A stretch of DNA of 53,184 nt from JANNWF01 sp052390415 (GTDB taxonomy: Bacteria > Pseudomonadota > Gammaproteobacteria > Xanthomonadales > Xanthomonadaceae). The position numbers were made by a program, and so were the translations under genes. Positions 18,284 to 27,189 of the stretch are shown piece after piece. Under the pieces are notes generated by a model that saw only the letters and a list, made by a program, of their open reading frames with translations, was not told where the DNA came from and searched no databases. Position 1 is the stretch's first letter, and every line of letters begins with the position of its first letter. Location: assembly GCA_052390415.1 (NCBI GenBank), contig JBQTGY010000051.1, forward strand, positions 1-53,184, given 5' to 3'.

Positions 18284-20287
18284 ATGCCGACACCAAGCCG
18301 TCGCGAGCTTGCCAACGCCTTGCGCTTTCTGGCCATTGATGCGGTCGAGGCCGCCAAGTCTGGCCATCCCGGCATGCCGATGGGGATGGCCGATATCGCC
18401 GAAGTGCTGTGGAATGATTTTCTGCGTCACAACCCGGCCAACCCCAAGTGGTCCAATCGGGATCGTTTTGTGTTGAGCAACGGCCACGGCTCGATGCTGT
18501 TGTATGGCCTGCTGCATTTGTCGGGTTATGACCTGCCCTTGGATGAGCTGAGGCACTTTCGGCAGCTGCACTCCAAGACGGCCGGTCACCCGGAAGCCAA
18601 CGAAACGCCGGGCGTGGAAACCACGACCGGACCGCTGGGCCAAGGCTTGGCGAACGCGGTCGGCATGGCGCTTGCCGAGAGAGTTTTGGCCGCGCGTTTC
18701 AATCGGCCCGAATTTGCCATCGTCGATCACCATACGTGGGTGTTCCTCGGCGACGGTTGTTTGATGGAAGGCATCTCGCACGAGGTGTGTTCTTTGGCCG
18801 GCAGCTTTGGCTTGGGCAAGTTGATTGCCTTCTGGGATGACAACCACATCTCCATCGATGGCGACGTCTCCGGCTGGTTCCGGGACAACACGCCACAGCG
18901 GTTCGAGGCTTACGGCTGGCAGGTCATCAAGAATGTCGATGGCCACGACCCCGAAGAAATCCAGCAAGCGATTCGCACCGCCCAAGCCGAAGATGAGCGG
19001 CCGACGCTGATCTGTTGCCGCACGACGATTGGATTTGGTGCGCCAACCAAGGCCGGCAAGGAGTCTTCGCATGGTGCGCCGCTGGGCAAGGACGAAGTCG
19101 CGGGCACCCGCGTCGCATTGAACTGGCCGCACGCCCCGTTCGAGATTCCCGATGCCATTCGCGACGGCTGGCGCGCGCGCAACAGTGGCATCGTCCGCGA
19201 AGAACAGTGGAATCGCTTGTTCGCTGAATACAGCCGGCAGTATCCAAGTCTTGCCGCCGAGTTCGAGCGACGGTTGGCGGGCAAGTTGCCGGAGAATTTT
19301 TCCGCGGACGCGTTTGCTTACGCGCAAAAATTGCAAGCAGAAGGACCGGTGGTTGCTTCGCGCAAAGCCTCGCAGATGGCCCTGGATGCGTTCGGCCCGC
19401 TGCTGCCAGAGTTGATCGGCGGCTCGGCGGATCTGGCGCACTCCAACCTCACCCTGTGGAAGGGCTCCAAGGACGTCAATTCCGGTGCCGCTGACGCCAA
19501 TTACATCTATTACGGCGTGCGCGAATTCGGCATGACCGCGGTCAGCAATGGTCTGGCCCTGCACGGCGGACTGGTGCCCTACGACGCCACCTTTCTGGTC
19601 TTCAGCGACTACGCCCGCAACGCAGTGCGCATGAGCGCGCTGATTCCCGCTGGCAGCATTCACGTCTATACGCATGACTCGATTGGTCTGGGCGAAGACG
19701 GCCCCACCCATCAACCGATCGAGCACCTGGCCTCGCTGCGGTACATCCCCAACAACTGCACCTGGCGGCCGTGTGACGCGGTGGAGTCAGCGATTGCCTG
19801 GCAGTGCGCGATCGAACGGCGCGACGGTCCTAGTTGCCTGATCTTCACCCGCCAGGCGCTGCCGCATCAGCCGCGCGACGAAGCCCAATTGCACGCGATC
19901 GCGCGGGGTGGTTATGTGCTGCGCGAAGCCGAGGGTGGCACGCCTGAAATCATTCTGATCGCGACTGGTTCGGAAGTCGGATTGGCGACCAAGGCGGCAG
20001 ATGTTTTGCAGGTGCAGGGCAAGCGTGTGCGTGTCGTGTCGATGCCGTGTACTGAAATATTTGATCGCCAAGATGCGGCGTGGCGCGAGTCGGTTTTGCC
20101 TACGGCTTGCCGCCGCCGGGTTGCGATCGAGGCCGGCGTGACCGGCTTCTGGTTCAAGTATGTGGGGCTGGATGGCGCGGTGATCGGCATCGACACGTTT
20201 GGTGCGTCGGCACCTGCGGAAGCGCTGTTTCCGCATTTCGGATTTACGGTGGAGCGGGTGGTGGAGGTGGCTAACGCTTTGGGCTGA
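18284..20287 (+). CDS. tkt: Transketolase
   Basis: Transketolase moves two-carbon units between sugar phosphates in the pentose phosphate pathway, using thiamine diphosphate. The 667-residue length is standard. Visible motifs are HPGMPMGMADIAEVLW near the start, NGHGSMLLYGLLHLSGYDL, GPLGQGLANAVGMALAER and the ThDP/metal site GDGCLMEGISHE with DDNHISIDGD. The pyrimidine-domain region has FGMTAVSNGLALHGG and HDSIGLGEDGPTHQPIEHL, where the His and Glu are catalytic. The ATG at 18284 was chosen to match the family N-terminus (MPTPSRRELANALRFLA). It is divergent from the HD-GYP gene. A palindromic repeat pair separates it from purA. Confidence 0.97.
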   Translation: MPTPSRRELANALRFLAIDAVEAAKSGHPGMPMGMADIAEVLWNDFLRHNPANPKWSNRDRFVLSNGHGSMLLYGLLHLSGYDLPLDELRHFRQLHSKTAGHPEANETPGVETTTGPLGQGLANAVGMALAERVLAARFNRPEFAIVDHHTWVFLGDGCLMEGISHEVCSLAGSFGLGKLIAFWDDNHISIDGDVSGWFRDNTPQRFEAYGWQVIKNVDGHDPEEIQQAIRTAQAEDERPTLICCRTTIGFGAPTKAGKESSHGAPLGKDEVAGTRVALNWPHAPFEIPDAIRDGWRARNSGIVREEQWNRLFAEYSRQYPSLAAEFERRLAGKLPENFSADAFAYAQKLQAEGPVVASRKASQMALDAFGPLLPELIGGSADLAHSNLTLWKGSKDVNSGAADANYIYYGVREFGMTAVSNGLALHGGLVPYDATFLVFSDYARNAVRMSALIPAGSIHVYTHDSIGLGEDGPTHQPIEHLASLRYIPNNCTWRPCDAVESAIAWQCAIERRDGPSCLIFTRQALPHQPRDEAQLHAIARGGYVLREAEGGTPEIILIATGSEVGLATKAADVLQVQGKRVRVVSMPCTEIFDRQDAAWRESVLPTACRRRVAIEAGVTGFWFKYVGLDGAVIGIDTFGASAPAEALFPHFGFTVERVVEVANALG

Positions 20288-20326
20288 CGTCCAGAAGCGC
20301 CTCAAGCCCCTTTTGCCTGGCTTAAG

Positions 20327-20432
20327 CCCCTCTCCCCACGGGAGAGGGGTTGGGGCGAGGGTACGAACACGAATTATGGTTTGTGCGAGCCCCGAACCCT
20401 CACCCCCGGCCCCTCTCCCGGTGGGAGAGGGG
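20327..20432 (+). repeat. Inverted pair of CCCTCTCCC palindromes
   Basis: Two hairpins, with arms CCCCTCTCCC/GGGAGAGGGG at 20327-20336/20340-20349 and 20410-20419/20423-20432, face each other. Flanking GGGGCGAGGGT and ACCCTCACCCCCGG are inverted copies. This is a widespread repeat type in xanthomonads and pseudomonads. It lies between tkt and purA and could also help end tkt transcription. Confidence 0.8.
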
Positions 20433-20475
20433 AGCAAAACGCGGCCCCAGTTTTCTTTTTCCGGAGTAGTGAGTC

Positions 20476-21768
20476 ATGGGTCAATCAGTAGTTGTGCTCG
20501 GCGCCCAATGGGGCGACGAAGGCAAGGGCAAGATCGTCGACATGCTGACCGAGGAAATCGGTGCGGTCGTGCGCTTTCAAGGTGGCCACAACGCCGGCCA
20601 TACCTTGGTCATCAACGGCAAAAAAACCGTCCTGCACCTGATTCCGTCCGGCATCCTGCGGCCCGACGCACTGTGCCTGATCGGCAACGGCGTGGTCTTG
20701 AGCCCGGCGGCGCTGAAGAAGGAAATCGAAGAGCTGGAAGCCACCGGCGTCGACGTGCGCTCGCGTCTGAAAATCAGTCCCGCGACGCCCTTGATCATGC
20801 CGTATCACATCGCGCTGGATCAGGCGCGAGAGAAGAAAGCGGGTGGCAAGGCGATCGGTACCACCGGCCGCGGCATTGGCCCTGCGTATGAAGACAAAGT
20901 TGCGCGTCGCGGCATTCGCGTTGCCGATCTGAAATACCCGGTCGAGTTGGGTGAAAAGCTGCGCGCCGCGCTGGACTACCACAACTTCGTGCTGACCCAA
21001 TATCTGGGTGTGGCAGCCATCGATTATCAGAAAACCTTCGATGAAGCGCTGGCCTTTGGTGAGTACGTCGAGCCGATGAAGGCTGACGTCGCCGGCCTGC
21101 TGCACGAGCTGCGCAGACAGGGCAAACGCGTGATGTTCGAGGGTGCGCAGGGCGCCTTGCTCGACATCGATCACGGCACCTATCCGTACGTCACGTCCAG
21201 CAATACTACCGTCGGTGGCGCGCTGGCCGGCACTGGCGTTGGCGCAGATTCGATCGACTACGTGCTGGGTATCGCCAAGGCCTACGCGACCCGAGTAGGT
21301 GGCGGACCGTTCCCGACCGAGTTGCACGACGACATCGGCGAGGGCATTCGCAAACGTGGTGCCGAGTTCGGTGCCACCACGGGGCGGCCGCGGCGTTGCG
21401 GTTGGATCGACCTGGTCGCGCTGAAACGCGCGGTGGCGATCAATGGCATCAACGGCCTGTGCATCACCAAGCTCGACATTCTCGACGGCATGCCATCCTT
21501 GAAGCTGTGCATCGCCTACAAGTATCACGGCAAACAAAGCGAGTACGCGCCGTTGGATGCACAGGGCTGGGACGAGTGCGAGCCGGTCTATCTCGAATTT
21601 CCCGGATGGACCGAGACCACCGCCGGCATCACCGAATGGGACAAACTCCCGCCCGCCGCGCGTGCTTATTTGCGTGCGCTGGAAGAGTTGTCGGGTTGCC
21701 CGCTGGCCATGGTGTCTACCGGGCCTGATCGGGTGGCGACGATCATGCTGCGCGATCCGTTTGCGTGA
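20476..21768 (+). CDS. purA: Adenylosuccinate synthetase
   Basis: PurA makes adenylosuccinate from IMP, aspartate and GTP, the first committed step to AMP. The 430-residue length is normal. Clear motifs are VVVLGAQWGDEGKGKIVDML (GTP-binding/catalytic Asp), FQGGHNAGHTLV (catalytic His), TTGRGIGPAYEDKVARRG, GAQGALLDIDHGTYPYVTSS and TTGRPRRCGWIDLVALKRA. The ATG at 20476 follows GGAG by 11 bases. It is a stand-alone gene here; a typical hisZ or hflC neighbour is not present. Confidence 0.98.
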   Translation: MGQSVVVLGAQWGDEGKGKIVDMLTEEIGAVVRFQGGHNAGHTLVINGKKTVLHLIPSGILRPDALCLIGNGVVLSPAALKKEIEELEATGVDVRSRLKISPATPLIMPYHIALDQAREKKAGGKAIGTTGRGIGPAYEDKVARRGIRVADLKYPVELGEKLRAALDYHNFVLTQYLGVAAIDYQKTFDEALAFGEYVEPMKADVAGLLHELRRQGKRVMFEGAQGALLDIDHGTYPYVTSSNTTVGGALAGTGVGADSIDYVLGIAKAYATRVGGGPFPTELHDDIGEGIRKRGAEFGATTGRPRRCGWIDLVALKRAVAINGINGLCITKLDILDGMPSLKLCIAYKYHGKQSEYAPLDAQGWDECEPVYLEFPGWTETTAGITEWDKLPPAARAYLRALEELSGCPLAMVSTGPDRVATIMLRDPFA

Positions 21769-21841
21769 AGTCAGAGTTGTCGTCTGGCGGTGCGGCCAAG
21801 TGCAAAATGCGGCCGAATCGCTGCGCCACTTGAAACGCAGG

Positions 21842-21856
21842 TGATAATCATTATCA
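21842..21856 (+). promoter_or_regulatory. Fur box (7-1-7 palindrome)
   Basis: TGATAATCATTATCA is a perfect 7-1-7 inverted repeat matching the classical core of Fur-binding sites. It lies 26 bases before the ATG of the following gene, where a repressor would block transcription or initiation. Iron control of that gene is inferred. Confidence 0.85.
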
Positions 21857-21882
21857 TCTAGGCAACCCCGACGGAGGTTGCC

Positions 21883-22482
21883 ATGCGGCCAGCCAGATAC
21901 GCGTCATCTGCAATGCGCTCCATCGATGGAGCGCCATCGCAATCGGCGGCCGATGCTCGTCGACAAGCACATCCAAGCAGCCATTGCGGCTGCTGCTTGA
22001 CCTCATTCTGCACGCCGCAGACCTTGGCGCAGCTCGGCCCCATGCTTTGTTTGTATCCGGCCGTCGATGACAATCCGCTGATTGGCTGGGAAATTGCCCA
22101 ACGCGGGGCCTATTGCGCCGGAATCGACTCCGACGGGCCGCACGAATCCTTGCTGTTTTTTGCTGGGGATGGCCGACCGTGTTGGCAGCTTTGTCTGCTG
22201 CCGGAGACCGACTTCTTGCGTTGGGAGCACTTGAGCGCCGCCATGCCTACGCGAGCCGATTGGCTGCCGGGCACTGGCTTGCGCCTGGCACCGAAACACC
22301 CGGTGGCGCGAGTGATCGGATCGCCGCTCTGGCGTGCCTGCCCGTTGCAACTACACGCCATATCCACGGGCACATCCGGGCAACGCTTGGCTGCTGCCTG
22401 CGCGAATCTGTCGCTGGCGGGCGTGCGAGAGGTCGCCAGGTTGGCGGGCGGCGCACTGTTGGTTGGATCGCAGCCAAGTTGA
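21883..22482 (+). CDS. Fur-box-controlled hypothetical protein (possibly haem/iron related)
   Basis: A 199-residue protein with a strong ribosome site (GGAGG, 8 bases before the ATG), directly behind a Fur box. The N-terminal 50 residues are Ala/Ser/Arg-rich with SHCGCCLTSFC, a Cys cluster. The body has LGPMLCLYPAVDDNPLIGWE, WQLCLLPETDFLRWEHLSAA and a C-terminal helical part. The LPETDFLRWE-type region reminds me of small Fur-regulated proteins labelled hemin transport in Xanthomonas, but that resemblance is from memory and weak. No membrane segment or signal peptide is evident. A role in iron or haem handling is supported mainly by the Fur box. Confidence 0.6.
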   Translation: MRPARYASSAMRSIDGAPSQSAADARRQAHPSSHCGCCLTSFCTPQTLAQLGPMLCLYPAVDDNPLIGWEIAQRGAYCAGIDSDGPHESLLFFAGDGRPCWQLCLLPETDFLRWEHLSAAMPTRADWLPGTGLRLAPKHPVARVIGSPLWRACPLQLHAISTGTSGQRLAAACANLSLAGVREVARLAGGALLVGSQPS

Positions 22483-22486
22483 GTGG

Positions 22487-22699
22487 CTGTAGGGCGGGTC
22501 TTGACCCGCCAAACACAGGCACGACGGAGAGCCGCGGCGGGTCAAGACCCGCCCTACGCTCCCCGATCCATGTTCGTAGGGCGGGCCTTGGCGCCTTGAC
22601 CCGCCGAAACCACATCGGAACATTCAACACGGCGGGCCGAGGCGCCGAGGCCCACCTTACTCCTGACGCGAATGCATTGCGGCTCAAGGCCCGCCCTAC
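22487..22699 (+). repeat. Cluster of GTAGGGCGGG palindromic repeats
   Basis: At least five related units alternate in orientation: GTAGGGCGGGTCTTGACCCG at 22487, its inverse GGCGGGTCAAGACCCGCC ending in CTAC at 22555, a longer form at 22574-22603, an inverse at 22629-22658 and a partial at 22676-22699. Each unit is itself a palindrome (GGCGGGTC/GACCCGCC). This is a REP/BIME-like cluster between convergent genes, common in Xanthomonadales, and may act as a transcription or mRNA boundary. Confidence 0.85.
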
Positions 22700-22710
22700 G
22701 CTCCTGTCGG

Positions 22711-23433
22711 CTACAGGTGGGACATCAACGTAAACGTGATCTCGGTTGTCCCGGCCTCATGCACCACGAAGCGAGCATGCTTGTACCCGTAGGTTTCCCC
22801 TGGCTTGTAGTCAAAGGTGACTTCTTGAGTGAATGCGTCGCGCGCCAGTCCATCGGCGGTGAACTCCTTGTAGGCGAACTTGATCTGGCCACCGGAAACG
22901 CCGAGATAGCTAAGCGTTGACCACATACCAGAGCTCACTGGCTCCATCACAGTCTTGATTTCAGGAACCGTGACCGGAGTGCCGACGCTGGCTTCGTAGA
23001 CGCTAAATCCCCTCTCGCCAAGTTGAGCCCATGGCACCCAGTGCAACACGATGGCTGTGATGGTGTTCGTATTTGCTGGAATGAAGACGCCGCCGTAGGC
23101 CGGGTCAGTTGTGGATCCGAGCCCATCCCTTGCGGAGTAAAACTGCCCTTCATCTGATTCGCCCGCAAGCACATACGTGCCAGCAGGGGCCGTAAACGTC
23201 CAATCTCTTCCTTCATCCCTGGCCACAATATCCCGAGGGGTATTGAATCCTTTTCTGATGGCGAATTGAACGGTAGACGTCATGTAGTCGCCCACATTCG
23301 CAGTCTGACGCTCGCCCTCGCGATACGTTGTCTCGAAAGAAGGCCTAACGATCCCTCCGCGAGTTGTCATAGTCGAGCCGCAAGCTGACAACGCAGCGAC
23401 GAGTGCGAAGAGCGCCAAGGCCCTGAATTTCAT
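22711..23433 (-). CDS. Hypothetical lipoprotein
   Basis: A 240-residue predicted lipoprotein: MKFRALALFALVAALSACGS gives a signal peptide with lipobox LSAC. The ATG at 23433 was chosen over one 16 codons upstream because GGGAGA precedes it and the signal sequence starts there. The mature part is beta-rich with aromatic residues (GDYMTSTVQFAIRKGF, RDWTFTAPAGTYVLAGESDE, GGVFIPANTNTITAIVLHWV). I do not recognise the family. The last six codons directly abut the repeat cluster, which supplies the stop. An 8-2-8 palindrome about 55 bases upstream suggests regulated expression. Confidence 0.65.
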   Translation of the reverse strand: MKFRALALFALVAALSACGSTMTTRGGIVRPSFETTYREGERQTANVGDYMTSTVQFAIRKGFNTPRDIVARDEGRDWTFTAPAGTYVLAGESDEGQFYSARDGLGSTTDPAYGGVFIPANTNTITAIVLHWVPWAQLGERGFSVYEASVGTPVTVPEIKTVMEPVSSGMWSTLSYLGVSGGQIKFAYKEFTADGLARDAFTQEVTFDYKPGETYGYKHARFVVHEAGTTEITFTLMSHL

Positions 23434-23488
23434 GTGGTCTCCCAGCCGAGATTGTGATCGAACCCTACGGCCATTACTCACTCACAGC

Positions 23489-23506
23489 TATCGGAAAATT
23501 CCGATA
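23489..23506. promoter_or_regulatory. 8-2-8 palindrome, candidate operator
   Basis: TATCGGAA and TTCCGATA arms separated by AA form a perfect palindrome. It lies 55 bases upstream of the lipoprotein start, in a locally AT-rich stretch where a promoter is expected. The regulator is unknown. The short spacer argues against an RNA hairpin. Confidence 0.45.
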
Positions 23507-24132
23507 TAGCACAAAGGTTCACATTTTAGATCTCGGCAGGATGATTGACCACGAGACTAAAGGGGGCAGGTGTCACCCCGTCGCAGAATCCTGCGGCCGG
23601 CTTTGACAGCCAAACACAGATGCGCATGAGCGCCATCGTCCGACTCGGCGCATTTTTCACTCCCTGAATTCGACGATAGCGCGTCTGCCTGACGATGGCG
23701 GGGTGCGCGGGAGCGTTTGGGCTCGCCGGTCCGTTTGCCGACCGCGTACCGTCCGCATCCTTCGATTGTCAGCAGTTGTGGCGGTCACTCAATTCCAGGG
23801 GACCAGTCATGCAAACCACCGTCGCAACCATCCGTCCGGCCTTCGTCCAAGTCGTGGAAACCCAAAAAAACTTAGCGGATAGCGGCCATCGTTGAGCAAT
23901 CCGGGGAGTTCGCCGGCGCGTTAGATTGGTTGTCGGCTAATGTTGCATTGTGGCTGGCGCTCATCGGGGCGAGTTTGAATTCCGATGCATACCGCAAGTA
24001 CGGTTGAAGTGCCGACGATTCGCGCCCGCAGACTATCGTATTGGAGGGCGCCGCTCGTGCGGCGCTCCGTTTCGGGCCAATCCAGGAGCAGCCTCGCAGG
24101 AGCGCGGCTCTCCGAACTCAGCGGCTGTCTAC
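23507..24132. other. 626-base gap without a confident gene; palindromic repeat at 24041-24110
   Basis: No convincing gene is present. A 28-codon reading frame (23809-23895, beginning MQTTVATIRPAFVQVVETQK) has GGGGA before its ATG and could be a remnant or tiny gene. Towards gcvP there is a hairpin with arms GCGCCGC (24048-24054) and GCGGCGC (24059-24065), in a GGAGGGC...GCTCC context shared with the repeat at 31541-31640. It probably ends gcvP transcription from the other side. Confidence 0.5.
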
Positions 24133-27006
24133 CTACGCCTCCGCCGCTTCCTTGTAATCATCAATCGGAATGCAGGCGCACATGATGTTCTTGTCGCCGT
24201 AGACGTTGTCGACGCGGCCCACTGGCGGCCAGTATTTGGACGCCTTCAGTACGGCGAGCGGGAACGCGGCGGACTCGCGACTGTAGTCGTGTGCCCACGT
24301 CTCGGCCATCACTCGGGAAGCGGTGTGCGGGGCGTTTTTCAATGGATTGTCGTCGCGGTCCAGCTGCCCGTTTTCGATCGCGCGAATCTCTTCGCGGATC
24401 TGGATCATGGCGTCGATGAAGCGGTCGAGCTCGTGCATTGACTCGCTCTCGGTGGGCTCCACCATCAGCGTTCCGGCCACCGGAAAGCTCAAGGTCGGCG
24501 CGTGGAATCCATAGTCGATCAGGCGCTTGGCGACGTCTTCCGCGCTGATGCCGGTGGCGTCCTTGATCGGCCGCAGATCGAGAATGCACTCGTGTGCGAC
24601 CAAACCGTTGCGGCCGGTGTACAGGGTCGGGTAATGCGCTAGTAGTCGCTTGGCGACGTAGTTCGCATTGAGCAAGGCGATCTGGGTGGCGTGGCGCAGT
24701 CCGGCATTGCCCATCAGGGTGATGTACATCCACGAGATGGGCAGGATCGACGCGCTGCCGTGCGTCGCAGCGCTGACCATGCCAACCGCGCCTTCCGTTC
24801 CGAACGCCTTGGGCAGATAAGGGGCCAGATGCGCCTTCACCGCGCATGGACCCACTCCCGGTCCGCCACCGCCGTGTGGAATGCAGAACGTCTTGTGCAA
24901 GTTCAGATGCGACACATCCGAGCCCCACTTGCCTGGTTTTGCGACGCCGACCAACGCGTTCAAATTGGCGCCGTCGGTGTACACCTGCCCACCGTGCGAA
25001 TGCACTATCTCGCAGATCTGCACGATGTCCTCTTCGAACACACCATGTGTGGAAGGGTAGGTGATCATCAGCGCGCCCAAACGTGCCGAGTACTTCTCCG
25101 CCTTGGCGCGAATATCCTCCACATCGACATTGCCGCGCGCATCGCACTTGGTCACCACCACGGTCATGCCGCACATCTGCGCGCTGGCCGGATTGGTTCC
25201 GTGCGCCGACTCGGGAATCAGACAGATGTCGCGATCCGGCTGCCCCATCGCACGGTGATAGGCGCGGATGGCGAGCAGGCCGGCGTATTCGCCTTGCGCG
25301 CCCGAATTGGGTTGCAGGCTGACCGCGTCATAGCCGGTGCACTCGACCAGCATGGCCTCCAGTTCGTCGATCAATTGTTTGTAGCCTTGCGTTTGCTCCG
25401 GTGGTGCCAGCGGATGGATGTTGCCGAACTCCGGCCACGTCACTGGAATCATCTCCGCGGTGGCGTTCAACTTCATGGTGCATGAGCCCAGCGGAATCAT
25501 GGTCCGATCCAGCGCCAGATCCTTGTCGGCCAGCGAGCGCAGATAGCGCAGCATCTCGTGCTCGCTGTGGTGCGTATTGAAGACCGGGTGACTCAAGAAA
25601 TCGGACTCGCGGCGAAGCGTTGCGGGCAGCTCGCTGGGTGCGCTCGCATCGAGCGCATCGATATCAATCGCCACATCAAACAGTTGCCCCAGGGCCACCA
25701 CGTCAGCACGGGTGGTGGTTTCATCCAGGCTGATGCAGAGACGTTGTGAATCCTCTTCGCGCAGGTTGATACGGGCAGCTCGGGCGCGTGCATGGATAGT
25801 GCTCGCGTCGACATCGCTCACGTGCAAGGTGTCAAAAAAATCGGCATCCACATGTACGCCGGCGGCGCGCAATCCTGCCGCCAGAATCGCCGCCAGGCGA
25901 TGGGTGCGATGAGCAATCCGCAACAAGCCATCGCGGCCGTGATACACCGCATACATTGCCGCCATTACTGCCAACAACACTTGCGCGGTGCAGATGTTGG
26001 AGGTCGCCTTCTCGCGCCGAATGTGTTGTTCGCGGGTCTGCAAGGTGAGTCGGTAGGCGGGCTTGCCATCGGCATCGATGGACACGCCAATCAAGCGCCC
26101 CGGCATGGAGCGCTTGAACGCATCGCGGCAAGCCATGAACGCTGCATGCGGACCACCGAAGCCAAATGGCACGCCGAAGCGCTGGCTGTTGCCGATCACG
26201 ATGTCGGCACCCCATTCACCCGGCGCTTTCAACACGGTCAGCGCCAACAGGTCGGTCGCCACCGCGACCAAGGCGCCGTGCGCGTGCGCGACATCGCAAA
26301 GTGCCTGGTAATCGCACACACGACCAAACGTGTTGGGGTATTGCAGCAGCACGCCGAAGCAGTCAACGCTGACCGAATCCTGGGCGGCACCAATACAAAG
26401 CTCGATGCCAACACCGTCGGCGCGCGTACGCAGCACTTCAATCGTCTGCGGATGGCAGTCCGCCGCGACGTAAAACACGTTGGATTTGGACTTGGCCGAG
26501 CGCTTGCACAGGGTCATCGCCTCAGCGGCGGCCGTGGCTTCGTCCAACAGCGAAGCATTGGCAATTTCCATCGCGGTGAGGTCGGTCACCATGGTCTGGA
26601 AATTGATCAGCGCCTCCATCCGGCCTTGCGAAATCTCTGCCTGGTATGGCGTGTAGGCCGTGTACCAGGCTGGGTTTTCCAGCACGTTGCGCAAGATGAC
26701 GTTCGGCGTATGAGTGCCGAAATAACCTTGGCCGATGAAGCTGCGGAAGACCTGATTCTGCTCGGCGATCTTGCGGATTTTCGCCAACGCTTCGACTTCG
26801 TTGATTGCAGCCGGCAGGGTCAGCGGTGCATCCGATTTGATCGATGCCGGGACGATGGCGTCGGTCAGAGCATCCAGGCTGGGCTGACCGATGGCGGCCA
26901 GCATGGATGCGATCTCGCCCGCGTTGGGGCCGACGTGGCGTTCGATGAAGGCGCCGTGGTGTTCAAGAGTGGCGAGGGATGGGGCAGCGGTCGAAGCTGA
27001 ATTCAT
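24133..27006 (-). CDS. gcvP: Glycine dehydrogenase (decarboxylating), P-protein of glycine cleavage system
   Basis: GcvP decarboxylates glycine with pyridoxal phosphate and passes the aminomethyl group to lipoylated GcvH. The 957-residue length is that of the fused single-chain P-protein. Visible features are an N-terminal FIERHVGPNAGEIASMLAAI, FIGQGYFGTHTPNVILRNVL, the PLP lysine at residue 705 in LNLHKTFCIPHGGGGPGVGP, and MVEPTESESMHELDRFIDAM near the end. The gene stands alone; gcvT and gcvH must be elsewhere. A tandem glycine riboswitch lies in its leader, so expression is expected to rise with glycine. Confidence 0.97.
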   Translation of the reverse strand: MNSASTAAPSLATLEHHGAFIERHVGPNAGEIASMLAAIGQPSLDALTDAIVPASIKSDAPLTLPAAINEVEALAKIRKIAEQNQVFRSFIGQGYFGTHTPNVILRNVLENPAWYTAYTPYQAEISQGRMEALINFQTMVTDLTAMEIANASLLDEATAAAEAMTLCKRSAKSKSNVFYVAADCHPQTIEVLRTRADGVGIELCIGAAQDSVSVDCFGVLLQYPNTFGRVCDYQALCDVAHAHGALVAVATDLLALTVLKAPGEWGADIVIGNSQRFGVPFGFGGPHAAFMACRDAFKRSMPGRLIGVSIDADGKPAYRLTLQTREQHIRREKATSNICTAQVLLAVMAAMYAVYHGRDGLLRIAHRTHRLAAILAAGLRAAGVHVDADFFDTLHVSDVDASTIHARARAARINLREEDSQRLCISLDETTTRADVVALGQLFDVAIDIDALDASAPSELPATLRRESDFLSHPVFNTHHSEHEMLRYLRSLADKDLALDRTMIPLGSCTMKLNATAEMIPVTWPEFGNIHPLAPPEQTQGYKQLIDELEAMLVECTGYDAVSLQPNSGAQGEYAGLLAIRAYHRAMGQPDRDICLIPESAHGTNPASAQMCGMTVVVTKCDARGNVDVEDIRAKAEKYSARLGALMITYPSTHGVFEEDIVQICEIVHSHGGQVYTDGANLNALVGVAKPGKWGSDVSHLNLHKTFCIPHGGGGPGVGPCAVKAHLAPYLPKAFGTEGAVGMVSAATHGSASILPISWMYITLMGNAGLRHATQIALLNANYVAKRLLAHYPTLYTGRNGLVAHECILDLRPIKDATGISAEDVAKRLIDYGFHAPTLSFPVAGTLMVEPTESESMHELDRFIDAMIQIREEIRAIENGQLDRDDNPLKNAPHTASRVMAETWAHDYSRESAAFPLAVLKASKYWPPVGRVDNVYGDKNIMCACIPIDDYKEAAEA

Positions 27007-27031
27007 GGCGGTCGTTCCATTGGACGAGGCA

Positions 27032-27148
27032 ATTCCCCGCGAACGGGGCGTTCCGGCCCACCGGCTTGCACGCCGGTGTGCCGCTCGTGAGCACTCGACT
27101 TAGCGGCTAGCGCCCCGAACATCCGGCCAGACCCTTGCATGGGTCTGG
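27032..27148 (-). promoter_or_regulatory. Three hairpins between the glycine riboswitch and gcvP (possible expression platform)
   Basis: On the transcribed strand: CCAGACCC/GGGTCTGG with a 6-base loop (27148-27127), CACCGGC/GCCGGTG (27078-27059) and CCCCG-TTCG-CGGGG, a UUCG-type tetraloop hairpin (27048-27035) ending 28 bases before the gcvP ATG. None has a T-run, so Rho-independent termination is not obvious. They could be switching elements or mRNA-stability hairpins. Confidence 0.45.
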
Positions 27149-27189
27149 CGCTCGCGGGCTCGCAGCTGCGCTGCTCGAAGTCCCCACTC

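Noticed and set aside
18071..19726. 551-codon minus-strand frame opposite tkt
   Set aside because: Antisense shadow of transketolase with no recognisable motifs.
20485..21537. 350-codon minus-strand frame opposite purA
   Set aside because: Fully within purA, no family resemblance.
22487..22699. Repeat cluster considered as a CRISPR array
   Set aside because: Units are palindromic, of unequal length, alternate in orientation and lack uniform spacers; no cas genes are present.
25792..27000. 402-codon plus-strand frame opposite gcvP
   Set aside because: Antisense shadow of the P-protein gene; no ribosome site and low-complexity composition.
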